Shown here: piece by piece, positions 55,875-64,000 of the stretch
How positions within the stretch are numbered: the stretch's first letter is position 1
How the letters are laid out: each line of letters starts with the position of its first letter
NCBI RefSeq assembly: GCF_014204945.1
Contig: NZ_JACHMN010000001.1
Span: forward strand, 434,001-498,000
Direction: 5' to 3'
DNA from: Allocatelliglobosispora scoriae
Lineage (GTDB): Bacteria; Actinomycetota; Actinomycetes; Mycobacteriales; Micromonosporaceae
Length of the DNA stretch: 64,000 nt
Notes under the pieces: model-generated
What the model was told of the DNA's origin: nothing
Database searches by the model: none
Seen by the model: the letters and a program-made list of their open reading frames with translations, nothing else
Translations under genes and position numbers: made by a program

Positions 55875-57169
55875 CCGCCCTCGTCCCGGAGTTGCCCGCC
55901 GTGTCGTTCGGCGGCTTCGTCCAGCGGGCCCACGCCCGCGGCGAGCTCGTCGTGCAGCCCCGGATGGGGATCGCCGACCCCGCCGCGATGCGGGCCGGGC
56001 TCCTCGCCACCAAGCACGCCGACGCCACGACCGTCGGCACGATCACCCTGGACAGCTACACCCGCATCGCCGACCACGCCGCCGCCCGCCGCGCATTGGA
56101 CTCGGGGGCCGACCTCAACGGGTTCCCGATCGTCGCCCACGGACCGGAGGTCACCTCGGCGATGCTCGACGGTGTCCGCGACGCCGGCTTCCCCGTCCAG
56201 GTACGCCACGGGTCGGCCTGCCCGCAGGACATCATCATGGCCCTGGCACTGTCCGGGCTCGACGCCACCGAGGGCGGCCCGGTGTCGTACTGCCTGCCCT
56301 ACGGGCGGACACCGCTCGCCGACTCGGTGCGCAACTGGACCGAGTGCTGCGAGCTGCTCGCGGCGCTGCGCGGACGCGGGATCGAGCCGCACCTGGAGAC
56401 CTTCGGCGGCTGCATGATGGGCCAGCTGTGCCCGCCGTCGCTGCTGGTCGCGCTGTCGGTGCTGGAGGGCATGTTCTTCGCCCAGCACGGGCTGCGCAGC
56501 GTGTCGCTCAGCTACGCCCAGCAGACCCACCCCGGCCAGGACGCCGACGCGGTCGCCGCCCTGCGCAGCCTCGCCGCGCAGCACCTGCCCACCCTGGACC
56601 GGCACGTCGTCATCTACACCTACATGGGGGTGTTCCCGAGGACCCCGGACGGGGCGCTGGCGCTGCTGGAGCAGTCGGCGCAGCTCGCCGCCCGATCCGG
56701 GGCCGCGCGGCTGATCGTCAAGACGGTCGCCGAAGCGTCCCGGATCCCGACCGTCGCGGAGAACGTGCAGTCGCTGCAGATCGCGTCGGCCGCCGCCGCC
56801 CGGGTCACCCGGGCCGAGGCGTCCGCCGACAACCAGGTCCACGCCGAGGCGAGCGCCCTGATCGACGCGGTCCTCGACCTCGACGGCGACCTCGGGCGGG
56901 CGCTGGTGAAGGCGTTCACCCTCGGCTACCTCGACGTGCCGTTCTGCCTGCACCCCGACAACGCGGGCCGGTCCCGCAGCTACCTCGACGACGCGGGGCG
57001 CCTGCGCTGGGCCGATGTCGGCGCCATGCCGATCGCCCGCCTCGTCGGCGCCGCCGAACGGCGCGTGCTCACCTCCACCGACCTGCTCACCTCGCTCTCC
57101 TATGTGGAGCGCACCTACGACGGACCGGCCCTGACCGGCCGGACGACCACCACCGCACTGAACCGATAG
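55871..57169 (+). CDS. Glutamate (methylaspartate) mutase E subunit
   Basis: A 432-residue catalytic subunit, somewhat shorter than the ~480 of clostridial GlmE. Conserved stretches include VVQPRMGIADPAAMRAGLLA, TITLDSYTRIADH, NGFPIVAHGP, VQVRHGSACPQDI and EGGPVSYCLPYGRTPLADSVRNW, HLETFGGCMMGQLCPPSLLVAL and SLSYAQQTHPGQDADAVAALR. Start overlaps the S subunit stop (ATGA), so the two are made together. In secondary metabolism the enzyme supplies 3-methylaspartate for acidic lipopeptides such as friulimicin and for macrolactam starters. Confidence 0.9.
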   Translation: MTALVPELPAVSFGGFVQRAHARGELVVQPRMGIADPAAMRAGLLATKHADATTVGTITLDSYTRIADHAAARRALDSGADLNGFPIVAHGPEVTSAMLDGVRDAGFPVQVRHGSACPQDIIMALALSGLDATEGGPVSYCLPYGRTPLADSVRNWTECCELLAALRGRGIEPHLETFGGCMMGQLCPPSLLVALSVLEGMFFAQHGLRSVSLSYAQQTHPGQDADAVAALRSLAAQHLPTLDRHVVIYTYMGVFPRTPDGALALLEQSAQLAARSGAARLIVKTVAEASRIPTVAENVQSLQIASAAAARVTRAEASADNQVHAEASALIDAVLDLDGDLGRALVKAFTLGYLDVPFCLHPDNAGRSRSYLDDAGRLRWADVGAMPIARLVGAAERRVLTSTDLLTSLSYVERTYDGPALTGRTTTTALNR

Positions 57170-57179
57170 GGAGACCACC

Positions 57180-58163
57180 ATGTCCGAGCTTCCCCCGTCC
57201 TCGCCCCGCGAGCACCTCTCCAAGGCGTCAACCCGGCACACCCTGCTCATCCAGAACGCGATCATCGACGCGACGAGACAGCACCTGACCGCGCAGGGCT
57301 TCACCGAACTCCTGCCACCGATCATCGGGCCGGTCACCGACCCCGGCGGCCGCGGCTCCAAACAGGTCGACGTCGACTTCTACGGCCACCGCTACAAGCT
57401 CATGACCAGCGCGATCCTCTACAAGCAGGCATCGCTCACGGCGTTCGACAAGATCTTCTACCTGGCGCCGAACGTCCGCCTGGAGCCGCTGGAGACCTGC
57501 AACACCAACCGGCACCTCGCCGAGTTCCACCAGATCGACGTCGAGATCGGCGGCGCCACCCGCGAGGACGCGATGGCCGTCGTCGAGGGCATCATCGTCA
57601 ACGCCGTCCGCCGCGTGCTCACCACCAACGCCGCCGACCTCGCGGCGCTGGGCCGCGACACCACGCCCTTCACCGAGCTGCTGGAGTGGCCCTTCGACAG
57701 GATCACCCACCCGCAGGCCGTCGCCAACCTGCGCGATCTCGGCTACGAGCAGTCCCCCGACGCGGAGATCGACTGGCAGAACGAGCAGCACCTGTCCGCC
57801 AAGGCGAGCCGCCCGTTCTTCATCACCGACTACCCGAAGGGATCCCGGGGCTTCTACGACCGGGAGAACCTCGACGACCTCGGCCGCCTGCGCAACTTCG
57901 ACGTCATCGCCGCCGAAGGCTACGGCGAGCTGTGCAGCGGCAGCGAGCGCGAGTACGACTACAAGCGCATCGTCGCCCGCATCCGCGAATCCGGGGAGAA
58001 CCCGGCGAAGTACGGCTGGTACCTGGAGATGGCCCGCGACGGCATCCCCGCCAGCAGCGGCTTCGGCATCGGCCTGGAGCGGCTGACCCGCTACGTCGCC
58101 GGCCTCACCTCGGTGTGGCAGGCCTCGGCGTACCCGAAGGTCCCCGGGGTGGTGTCGGCATGA
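57180..58163 (+). CDS. Stand-alone AsnRS/AspRS-like class II synthetase (asparagine-synthetase-related)
   Basis: A 327-residue class II aminoacyl-tRNA-synthetase catalytic core without the N-terminal OB-fold that recognises the anticodon. Motif 2 region IFYLAPNVRLEPLETCNTNRHLAEFHQIDVEIGG (92-125) and motif 3 GFGIGLERLTRYV (294-306, Arg301) are intact. Archaeal relatives without the tRNA domain are asparagine synthetases (AS-AR type). In this operon it might amidate 3-methylaspartate or activate another acid for transfer; substrate is inference. It follows the mutase by 10 bases and overlaps the next gene by ATGA. Confidence 0.85.
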   Translation: MSELPPSSPREHLSKASTRHTLLIQNAIIDATRQHLTAQGFTELLPPIIGPVTDPGGRGSKQVDVDFYGHRYKLMTSAILYKQASLTAFDKIFYLAPNVRLEPLETCNTNRHLAEFHQIDVEIGGATREDAMAVVEGIIVNAVRRVLTTNAADLAALGRDTTPFTELLEWPFDRITHPQAVANLRDLGYEQSPDAEIDWQNEQHLSAKASRPFFITDYPKGSRGFYDRENLDDLGRLRNFDVIAAEGYGELCSGSEREYDYKRIVARIRESGENPAKYGWYLEMARDGIPASSGFGIGLERLTRYVAGLTSVWQASAYPKVPGVVSA

Positions 58164-59431
58164 GCGCGCTGCACGCACCGGGCTTCCCCGAGGCCCGCAT
58201 CCGCGACCGGGCCCGCTTCGGCACGGCGTCGGTCTTCCCGGCCGCCGACGGCTACGGCCACACCCTGTTCGGCGCCGACGGCGCGACCGCACCAGCCGAC
58301 GAGATCGACGCGATGCGCCTGGTCCCGCCGGTCTTCATGCCGCTGCGCCTGGAGAAGCTGATCGACCTCGCCCGCGAACCCATGTACGGCGACGTGGACC
58401 TCACCACCGAGATCGGCGGCTTCCGGTCCAGCCTGCCCGTCTACGTCTCGGCGTTCGGGTCGACGCAGGTCGCCAGCACCGACCTCGGGATCGCCGTCAG
58501 CCGCCAGGCGGGCCGCCTCGGCCTGCCGATGGTGATCGGCGAGAACGTCGTCCCCGTCAACGGCTACGGCCGCATCGGCACCGGCACCGAGAAGTCCCTC
58601 GTCGGCCGGGTCCGCGCCTACGCCGAAGCCGCCACCGGCGGGCTCGGCGGGGTCGTCGTGCAGCAGTCCACCGAGGACGCCGACGCCGAGGTGTGGAACC
58701 TCGTCTACAGCGACCCCACCGCGACGGCGCTGCTGGAGACCGGTCGGCTCGCCTTCGAGCTCAAGGTCGGCCAAGGCGCGAAGCCCGGCCTCGGCGGCAT
58801 GACGGTGCTGTCGGAGTCCGCCGCCGACCGGCTCAGCGGGCAGTTCGCCCTCGACCGGGTCCTCGGCGACGGCGACCGGCTGCTGCGCTGCGCCTCCCCT
58901 GGCACCTTCACCGAGGAGATCCTGCGCCAGCAGATCCGCTTCATGCGCAACAACTTCCCCCGCGTACAAGTCTGGGTGAAGCTGCACCCCGGCCGGGACA
59001 TCGCCGACGCGGCCGACGTGGCATGGCGGGCCGGCGCCGACGCGGTCACCGTCGACGGCGCCGAGGGCGGCACCGGCTGGGCGCCGACCGCGTTCCTGGA
59101 CCACGTCGGCCTGCCGCTCGCCGAGTGCCTGCGCCGCCTGCGCCCGGTGCCGAAGCTCGGCAGCCTGCTCACCTCCGGCCGGATGTGGGAGGGCACCCGG
59201 GTCGTCAAGGCCCTGGCCCTCGGCGCGAGCGCGGCCGGGCTCGGCCGGGCGGCGCTGCTCGCCGCCGACACCGACCCCGAGCACGGCCTGACCCGCCTCA
59301 CCGAGGCCCTCGCGCTGGAGTTGCGCCTGCTCATCAGCGCCCTCGGCAAGTACGCCACCAGCGCACTCGACCCCGAGGACGTGTGGTCCCCGACCATGAC
59401 CGTCCCGCAGCGACAGGAGTCCCTGATATGA
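58160..59431 (+). CDS. Glutamate-synthase-like FMN/Fe-S protein (GltB central-domain homologue)
   Basis: A 423-residue protein matching the FMN-binding beta/alpha-barrel of glutamate synthase: [33 protein letters not shown] (near the classic KxGQGAKPGxGG), [37 protein letters not shown] and [33 protein letters not shown]. The amidotransferase and C-terminal glutamine-tunnel domains are absent, so it could use free ammonia or reduce an imino acid. Likely part of the same precursor pathway; overlaps the MFS gene by ATGA. Confidence 0.82.
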   Translation: MSALHAPGFPEARIRDRARFGTASVFPAADGYGHTLFGADGATAPADEIDAMRLVPPVFMPLRLEKLIDLAREPMYGDVDLTTEIGGFRSSLPVYVSAFGSTQVASTDLGIAVSRQAGRLGLPMVIGENVVPVNGYGRIGTGTEKSLVGRVRAYAEAATGGLGGVVVQQSTEDADAEVWNLVYSDPTATALLETGRLAFELKVGQGAKPGLGGMTVLSESAADRLSGQFALDRVLGDGDRLLRCASPGTFTEEILRQQIRFMRNNFPRVQVWVKLHPGRDIADAADVAWRAGADAVTVDGAEGGTGWAPTAFLDHVGLPLAECLRRLRPVPKLGSLLTSGRMWEGTRVVKALALGASAAGLGRAALLAADTDPEHGLTRLTEALALELRLLISALGKYATSALDPEDVWSPTMTVPQRQESLI

Positions 59432-60717
59432 CCGCCGTGATCGAAGCCCCCGTCGTGCCGGTGACCCCGGCCCGCCGCCCCAGCCTGTGGAAGCACCGCG
59501 ACTTCCGGCTGCTGTGGTTCGGGGAGAGCGTCAGCGTGCTCGGCAACGCCATCTCCGGCATCGCCCTGCCGCTCGTCGCCCTGGAACTGCTGCACGCCGG
59601 ACCCCTCGCCGTCGGCCTGCTCGGCGCCGCGTCGTGGCTGCCGTGGCTGGTCCTGGGCCTGCCCGCCGGTGCCTGGATCGACCGGCTGCCCCGCCGACCC
59701 ACGATGATCATCGCGAACGTCGTGTCGTTCGTGCTGGTGCTCAGCGTCCCGGTCGCCGCCTGGCTCGGCGTGCTCACCCTGGTCCACCTGCTCGCGGTGG
59801 CGCTGCTCGGCGGCGCGACCGGGGTCTTCTTCAGCCCCGCCTACTCCGCCTACCTGCCGACGCTCATCGAATCCGAGGACCTCGGGGAGGGCAACGCCAA
59901 GCTCCAGGGCAGCGCCCAGGTCGCCGTCGTCTCCGGCAGCAGCATCGGCGGCCTGCTCACCCAGGCCATGACCGCCGTCCTCGGGCTCGCCGCCGACGCG
60001 ATCACCTACGTCGTCTCGACCGTCTGCCTGCTCGCGATCCGCACCAAGGAACCCGCGATGCCCAAGGCCGCCGAGCGCACCACCACGCTGCGGCAGGAGA
60101 TCCGCGACGGGTTCCGGTTCCTCATCCGCGACCCGTACCTGCGGATCATGACGATCGGCGCGTCCGTCGACAACCTGCTCCTCACCGCCGGGCACACCCT
60201 GCTCGTCGTCTTCCTCATCCAGACCGTCGGCGCGAGCCCGGGCATGGTCGGCCTGCTCCTGGCGGCCGACTGCGCCGGCGGCGTCCTCGGCGCGGTCATC
60301 GCCAACAAGGTCTCCCGCACGCTCGGATCGGCCCGGGCGCTGCTCGCCTTCTCGCTGCTCACGGCACCGTTCGGCCTGCTCATCCCGCTCACCGGCAGCG
60401 GGCCCGCGCTCGGGTTCTTCGCCGCCGGGCTGCTCATCCCGGCCGCCGGGATCGTCGCGGTCAACGTCATCGGCGGCGCGTTCCGCCAGACCTACTGCCC
60501 GCCGGACATGCTCGGCCGGATCTCGACCAGCGGCAGCTTCATCGCCTTCGGCCTGATCCCGATCGGCGCCCTGCTCGGCGGTGCCCTCGGCACCTTCATC
60601 GGGGTACGCGAAACGCTGTGGATCGTGCTCGCGCTCGGCGCCGTCGGCAAGCTGATCCTCCTGTTCGGACCCATCCGCAAGACCCGCGACCTGCCCACCG
60701 CACCCGCCAACGCCTGA
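59428..60717 (+). CDS. MFS transporter, likely product exporter
   Basis: A 429-residue major facilitator with about twelve membrane segments. It begins with the typical [27 protein letters not shown] and the A-motif-like [21 protein letters not shown] (~85-105). Similar to enterobactin exporter/MFS_3 proteins common in NRPS clusters. It overlaps the upstream gene by ATGA and precedes mbtH by 15 bases. Confidence 0.88.
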   Translation: MTAVIEAPVVPVTPARRPSLWKHRDFRLLWFGESVSVLGNAISGIALPLVALELLHAGPLAVGLLGAASWLPWLVLGLPAGAWIDRLPRRPTMIIANVVSFVLVLSVPVAAWLGVLTLVHLLAVALLGGATGVFFSPAYSAYLPTLIESEDLGEGNAKLQGSAQVAVVSGSSIGGLLTQAMTAVLGLAADAITYVVSTVCLLAIRTKEPAMPKAAERTTTLRQEIRDGFRFLIRDPYLRIMTIGASVDNLLLTAGHTLLVVFLIQTVGASPGMVGLLLAADCAGGVLGAVIANKVSRTLGSARALLAFSLLTAPFGLLIPLTGSGPALGFFAAGLLIPAAGIVAVNVIGGAFRQTYCPPDMLGRISTSGSFIAFGLIPIGALLGGALGTFIGVRETLWIVLALGAVGKLILLFGPIRKTRDLPTAPANA

Positions 60718-60732
60718 ATCCGGAGAGACACC

Positions 60733-60924
60733 ATGACCAACCCGTTCGAGAACGACGACCTGCCCTACGTGGTCCTCGTCAACGACCTCCGCCAGCACTC
60801 GCTGTGGCCCGCCCACCTGGCGATCCCGGCCGGCTGGACCAGGAGCCACGGCCCTGCCACCCGCCAGTCGTGCCTGGACCACGTCGAGACGCGCTGGACC
60901 GACCTCACCCCGGAAAGGGTCTGA
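60733..60924 (+). CDS. MbtH-like NRPS accessory protein
   Basis: A 63-residue MbtH protein. [35 protein letters not shown] has the invariant NPF(E/D) start and the SLWP..IPAGW tryptophans that dock on the adenylation domain. It lies directly before the A-PCP gene, which it probably activates. Confidence 0.95.
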   Translation: MTNPFENDDLPYVVLVNDLRQHSLWPAHLAIPAGWTRSHGPATRQSCLDHVETRWTDLTPERV

Positions 60925-60929
60925 CCACG

Positions 60930-62999
60930 ATGGCTACCGTTCGCCTGCCCGAGCCGGACCTGGCCCGGCAGCGGTGGGACGCGGTGCTCGCCGGAGTCGC
61001 CGAGCCGGTCTGCGAACCGGCCCGGCACCCCGCCGAGCACCAGGGCACCGTCATCGACTACCCGCCCGCCACCCTCGTCGACCTCGTCACCGACCAGGCC
61101 CGGCGGACCCCCGGCGCGATCGCCGTGGACGCCGCCGACGCCCGCCTCACCTACGCCGACCTCGTCGCCCGCAGCGAGCGCATCGCCGCCGGGCTCCGCA
61201 GTCGCGGCGTCGGGCCGGGCGACCTGATCGGCGTGGAGCTGCCGTCGTCGGCGGAGCTGATCACCGTGCTGCTGGGGATCCTCGCGGCCGGGGCGGCGTA
61301 CCTGCCGCTCGACGCCGCCGACCCGGCCGAGCGCACCGCCTACATCCTCACCGACGCGGCCCCGGTCGCGGTGATCGCGACCGGACCGGTCGCCGGGGCA
61401 ACCGTATGGCGCCTCGACGACCTGCTGCCCGGGAGCTCCGCGGAGCGCGCCCGCGCCGTCTGGACCGAGGAGCCCGGGAGCTCCGCGGAGCGCGCCCGCG
61501 CCGTCTGGACCGAGGAGCCCGGGAGCTTCGCGGAGCGCGCCCGCGCCGCCTGGACTGAGGAGCGCAGCGACGAGGGAAGACGGCGCATAGAGGGCGCGCG
61601 GAGCGAAGCGACCCAGCAACAGAGCGAAGCGACCCGGCAACACCACACCGCCTACGTCATCTACACCTCCGGGTCGACCGGGCGCCCCAAGGGCGTCGTC
61701 GTGCCGCACCGGGCCATCGTCAACCGCATCCGCACCCTGCGCGAGCTCTACCCGCTCGACGCCTCCGACCGGGTGCTGCAGAAGGCCCACATCGGGTTCG
61801 ACGTGTCGCTGGAGGAGATCTTCCGGCCGCTCGCCGAAGGTGCCACCGTCGTCCCGGCCAAGCCCGGCGGGCGCCGGGACCCGGCCTACCTGGCCCGGGT
61901 CATCCGGGACGAGCGGATCACCCTCGCCGACTTCGTCCCGTCCATGCTGGAGGCGTTCCTGCGCGAACCGGGCGCCGCCGAGTGCACCACCCTGCGCCGG
62001 ATCCAGTGCGGCGGCGAGGCGATGCCCGCCGACCTGCCGCAACGCGTCGCCGACGTGCTCGGGGTGCCCCTCTACAACATGTACGGTCCGACCGAGACCG
62101 CCGTCGACGCCACCCAGTGGCTCGTCGGCACCGGCACGCAGCCGCGGATCCCGATCGGGCTGCCGGTGCCGAACATGCGCGCCTACGTCCTCGACACCGA
62201 CCTGCGGCCGGTCGCCGACGGCGGCACCGGGGAGCTCTACCTCGCCGGGGCGCAGCTCGCCGACGGCTACCTGCGGCGGCCCGCGCTCACCGCGCAGCGG
62301 TTCACCGCCGACCCGTTCGGGCCGCCCGGCAGCCGCATGTACCGCACCGGCGACCTCGCGACGTGGCTGCCCGGCGGGGTGCTCGACCTGGTCGGGCGCG
62401 CCGACGACCAGGTGAAGATACGGGGCTTCCGGGTCGAGCTCGGCGAGGTCGAGACGGTCCTGCGCCGCCTGCCCGGTGTCACCGACACCGTGGTGGTGCT
62501 GCGCGAGGACCGCCCCGGCGACCGGCGCCTCGTCGCCTACACCACCGGCACCGCCGACCCGGCCGACACCCGCCGGGCCGCCGCCGCGCACCTGCCCGAA
62601 CACATGGTGCCCGCCGCCGTCGTGGCGATGGGCGCCCTGCCCACCCTGCCCAACGGCAAGACCGACCGGGCCGCGCTGCCCGCACCGGAGCTGCGCGCAG
62701 CCGCCGGACGGCTGCCGACCGGGGACGACGAGCAGACCCTCGCCCGGCTCTTCGCCGAGGTCCTGGGCCTGCCCGACACCGAACCGTTCGGCGCCGAGAC
62801 CAGCTTCTTCGACCTCGGCGGGCACTCGCTGCTCGCCGCCCGCCTGATCAGCCGGGTCCGCTCGGTCTTCAGCGTGGAACTGCCCATCCAGACCGTCTTC
62901 GAGACACCGACCGTCGCCGGCCTCGCCCAGTGGCTCGGCCACGCCGAGAAGGCCCGCCCCACCTTGCGCCGCCGGACGGCGCAGAAGGAGACATCATGA
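60930..62999 (+). CDS. NRPS adenylation-PCP module with an in-frame repeat insertion
   Basis: A 689-residue protein. The adenylation domain (~45-585) has A3 [11 protein letters not shown] (245-255), A5 NMYGPTET (383-390), A7 YRTGDL and A10 NGKTDR (Lys577). The PCP has [14 protein letters not shown] (Ser633). Aligned by eye to the phenylalanine-activating standard, pocket residues read D291 V292 E295 D334 Q359 G361 M384 V392 D393; two acids suggest a basic or amino-rich substrate, but this is a weak prediction. About 70 residues (168-237) between A2 and A3 are a low-complexity insertion not found in normal A domains (see 61431-61642). Stop overlaps the next gene (ATGA). Confidence 0.92.
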   Translation: MATVRLPEPDLARQRWDAVLAGVAEPVCEPARHPAEHQGTVIDYPPATLVDLVTDQARRTPGAIAVDAADARLTYADLVARSERIAAGLRSRGVGPGDLIGVELPSSAELITVLLGILAAGAAYLPLDAADPAERTAYILTDAAPVAVIATGPVAGATVWRLDDLLPGSSAERARAVWTEEPGSSAERARAVWTEEPGSFAERARAAWTEERSDEGRRRIEGARSEATQQQSEATRQHHTAYVIYTSGSTGRPKGVVVPHRAIVNRIRTLRELYPLDASDRVLQKAHIGFDVSLEEIFRPLAEGATVVPAKPGGRRDPAYLARVIRDERITLADFVPSMLEAFLREPGAAECTTLRRIQCGGEAMPADLPQRVADVLGVPLYNMYGPTETAVDATQWLVGTGTQPRIPIGLPVPNMRAYVLDTDLRPVADGGTGELYLAGAQLADGYLRRPALTAQRFTADPFGPPGSRMYRTGDLATWLPGGVLDLVGRADDQVKIRGFRVELGEVETVLRRLPGVTDTVVVLREDRPGDRRLVAYTTGTADPADTRRAAAAHLPEHMVPAAVVAMGALPTLPNGKTDRAALPAPELRAAAGRLPTGDDEQTLARLFAEVLGLPDTEPFGAETSFFDLGGHSLLAARLISRVRSVFSVELPIQTVFETPTVAGLAQWLGHAEKARPTLRRRTAQKETS
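61431..61642 (+). repeat. Tandem repeat expansion inside the adenylation domain
   Basis: Three 45-bp units (61431-61475, 61476-61520, 61521-61565) encode [15 protein letters not shown]-type repeats, followed by an irregular linker and two 21-bp units (61601-61621, 61622-61642) encoding [14 protein letters not shown]. All multiples of three, so the frame is maintained. The GAGCGAAGCGA wording resembles the dispersed GC-rich element. Confidence 0.85.
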
Positions 63000-64000
63000 T
63001 CCCCCTGTCCTTCGCCCAGCAGCGGCTGTGGTTCCTCGACAAGATGGAGGGCCCGTCGTTCACCTACAACGCGCCGCTCGCGCTGCGATTGCGCGGGCCC
63101 CTCGACCGGGGTGCGTTACGGGCGGCCCTGCACGATGTCGTCGGCCGCCACGAGGCCCTGCGCACCCTCTTCGTCGAGGTCGACGAGCGCCCCATGCAGC
63201 GCATCCTCGACCTCGACGAGGTCGACCTGCACTTCACCGTCGTCGAGTGCGACCCCGACGCCCTGACCGGGCTCCTGGAGACCGCCGCCCGGCACCGCTT
63301 CGACCTGGCCCGGGAGCTGCCGGTCCGGCCGACCGTCTACAGCGTCGCCCCCGACGACAACGTGCTCATGCTCGCCCTGCACCACATCGTCAGCGACGGC
63401 TGGTCGCTGGGGCCGCTGCTGCGCGACCTCAACACCGCCTACGCCGCCCGCTGCACCGGTGCCGAACCGCAGTGGGACGAGCTCGCCGTCCAGTACTCCG
63501 ACTACACCCTGTGGCAGCTGGAACTGCTCGGCGACGAGAACGACCCCGACAGCGTCTTCGCCCGGCAGCTCGACTACTGGGCGCGTACCCTCGCCGGGGC
63601 GCCGGAGGAGCTGCCGCTGCCGCTGGACCGGCCGCGGCCGCCGACGGCGAGCTTCCAGGGCGGTTCGGTGCAGTTCGACCTGAGCCCGGCCACCCACGCC
63701 AAGCTCGCCGACCTGGCCCGCAGCCACAACGTCACCACCTTCATGATCATGCAGGCGGCGCTCGCGGCCCTGCTCACCCGCACCGGCTCCGGGACCGACA
63801 TCCCGATCGGGTCGCCGATCGCCGGACGCACCGACGAGGCCCTCGACGACCTGGTCGGGTTCTTCGTCAACACGTTGGTGCTGCGTACCGACACCAGCGG
63901 CGACCCGACCTTCGCCGAGCTGCTGGCCCGGGTGCGGTCCACGGTGCTCGCCGCCTACGCCCACCAGGAGGTGCCGTTCGAGCGGGTGGTCGAGGTCCTC
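62996..64000 (+). CDS. NRPS condensation-domain protein, 5' part
   Basis: Begins at ATG 62996 (overlapping the previous stop) and is open to the right edge, 335 residues. Core C1 [11 protein letters not shown] (4-14), C2 [10 protein letters not shown] (51-60), C3 HHIVSDG (129-135) with intact catalytic His, C4 YSDYTLWQ and C5 [26 protein letters not shown] are present, so it is an active-type condensation domain, probably LCL-like. Further NRPS domains should follow beyond the window. Confidence 0.93.
   Translation, partial: MIPLSFAQQRLWFLDKMEGPSFTYNAPLALRLRGPLDRGALRAALHDVVGRHEALRTLFVEVDERPMQRILDLDEVDLHFTVVECDPDALTGLLETAARHRFDLARELPVRPTVYSVAPDDNVLMLALHHIVSDGWSLGPLLRDLNTAYAARCTGAEPQWDELAVQYSDYTLWQLELLGDENDPDSVFARQLDYWARTLAGAPEELPLPLDRPRPPTASFQGGSVQFDLSPATHAKLADLARSHNVTTFMIMQAALAALLTRTGSGTDIPIGSPIAGRTDEALDDLVGFFVNTLVLRTDTSGDPTFAELLARVRSTVLAAYAHQEVPFERVVEVL

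Noticed and set aside
58705-60882. A 725-residue minus-strand frame opposite the GltB-like and MFS genes
   Set aside because: Composition (Glu/Arg/Gly/Asp without structure) is that of an antisense GC3 shadow; the plus-strand genes have full motifs.

Overview
The window is high-GC DNA with strong GC bias at third codon positions, many GTG starts, leaderless-looking starts and ATGA/GTGA gene overlaps. With the gene families seen (SHOCT, GPP34, SigE-type sigma factors, Tat- and lipobox-bearing proteins, LuxR-type LAL regulator, NRPS genes) it looks like an actinomycete chromosome, probably Micromonosporaceae-like; the family-level placement is inference. No rRNA, tRNA or CRISPR array was recognised.

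Layout. 0-6.3 kb: the 3' end of a secreted beta-helix (pectate lyase-like) protein, a glyoxalase-fold protein, a leftward DUF2089/SHOCT/hydrolase operon with one frameshifted member, a gene broken by a 33-bp insertion, and a compact locus of divergent XRE regulator, 43-residue charged peptide and abutting PCMT-family methyltransferase, which I read as a candidate imiditide-like RiPP system. A decayed copy of the first pectate lyase follows it. 6.4-14 kb: secreted proteins, two CorA paralogues, VOC, ricin-type lectin, GPP34, YciI, DinB and a lipoprotein. 13.7-21 kb: a tyrosine recombinase whose start codon lies inside an 11-6-11 palindromic Xer-type core, a TetR/SDR pair, a 1.4-kb segment bounded by 52-bp inverted repeats, a cation/proton antiporter operon, and a second Xer-type site resembling actinobacterial dif inside nested hairpins, then Bax inhibitor-1. 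21-33 kb: a SigE-type sigma factor with its membrane partner, an RNA-repair pair (HD-Pnk plus RNA ligase), a serA/D-2-hydroxyglutarate dehydrogenase pair, an isochorismatase pseudogene, acetyltransferases, SDR and TetR-controlled genes.

33-52 kb: a condensation-like protein with a degenerate catalytic motif, EPSP synthase, methyltransferase, GlxA-type regulator, a diguanylate cyclase, a Tat-exported PHP phosphoesterase, YchJ, lipoprotein and membrane proteins, a cupin-XRE/PLP decarboxylase operon, a maltose-acetyltransferase-like/TetR operon with a duplicated palindromic operator, and a second condensation-like protein. 52-64 kb: the start of a nonribosomal peptide cluster: LAL regulator, glutamate mutase S and E subunits, an AsnRS-like synthetase without anticodon domain, a glutamate-synthase-like FMN protein, MFS exporter, MbtH, an A-PCP module and a condensation-domain gene running off the end. 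The tight translational coupling suggests a dedicated 3-methylaspartate-derived building block feeding the peptide.

Two repeat families run through the 29-62 kb half: terminators built on one AACTCTTSAAGAGTT palindrome, and a GC-rich ~50-bp element found between genes and in-frame inside two proteins. A separate 45-bp tandem repeat expands the adenylation domain.
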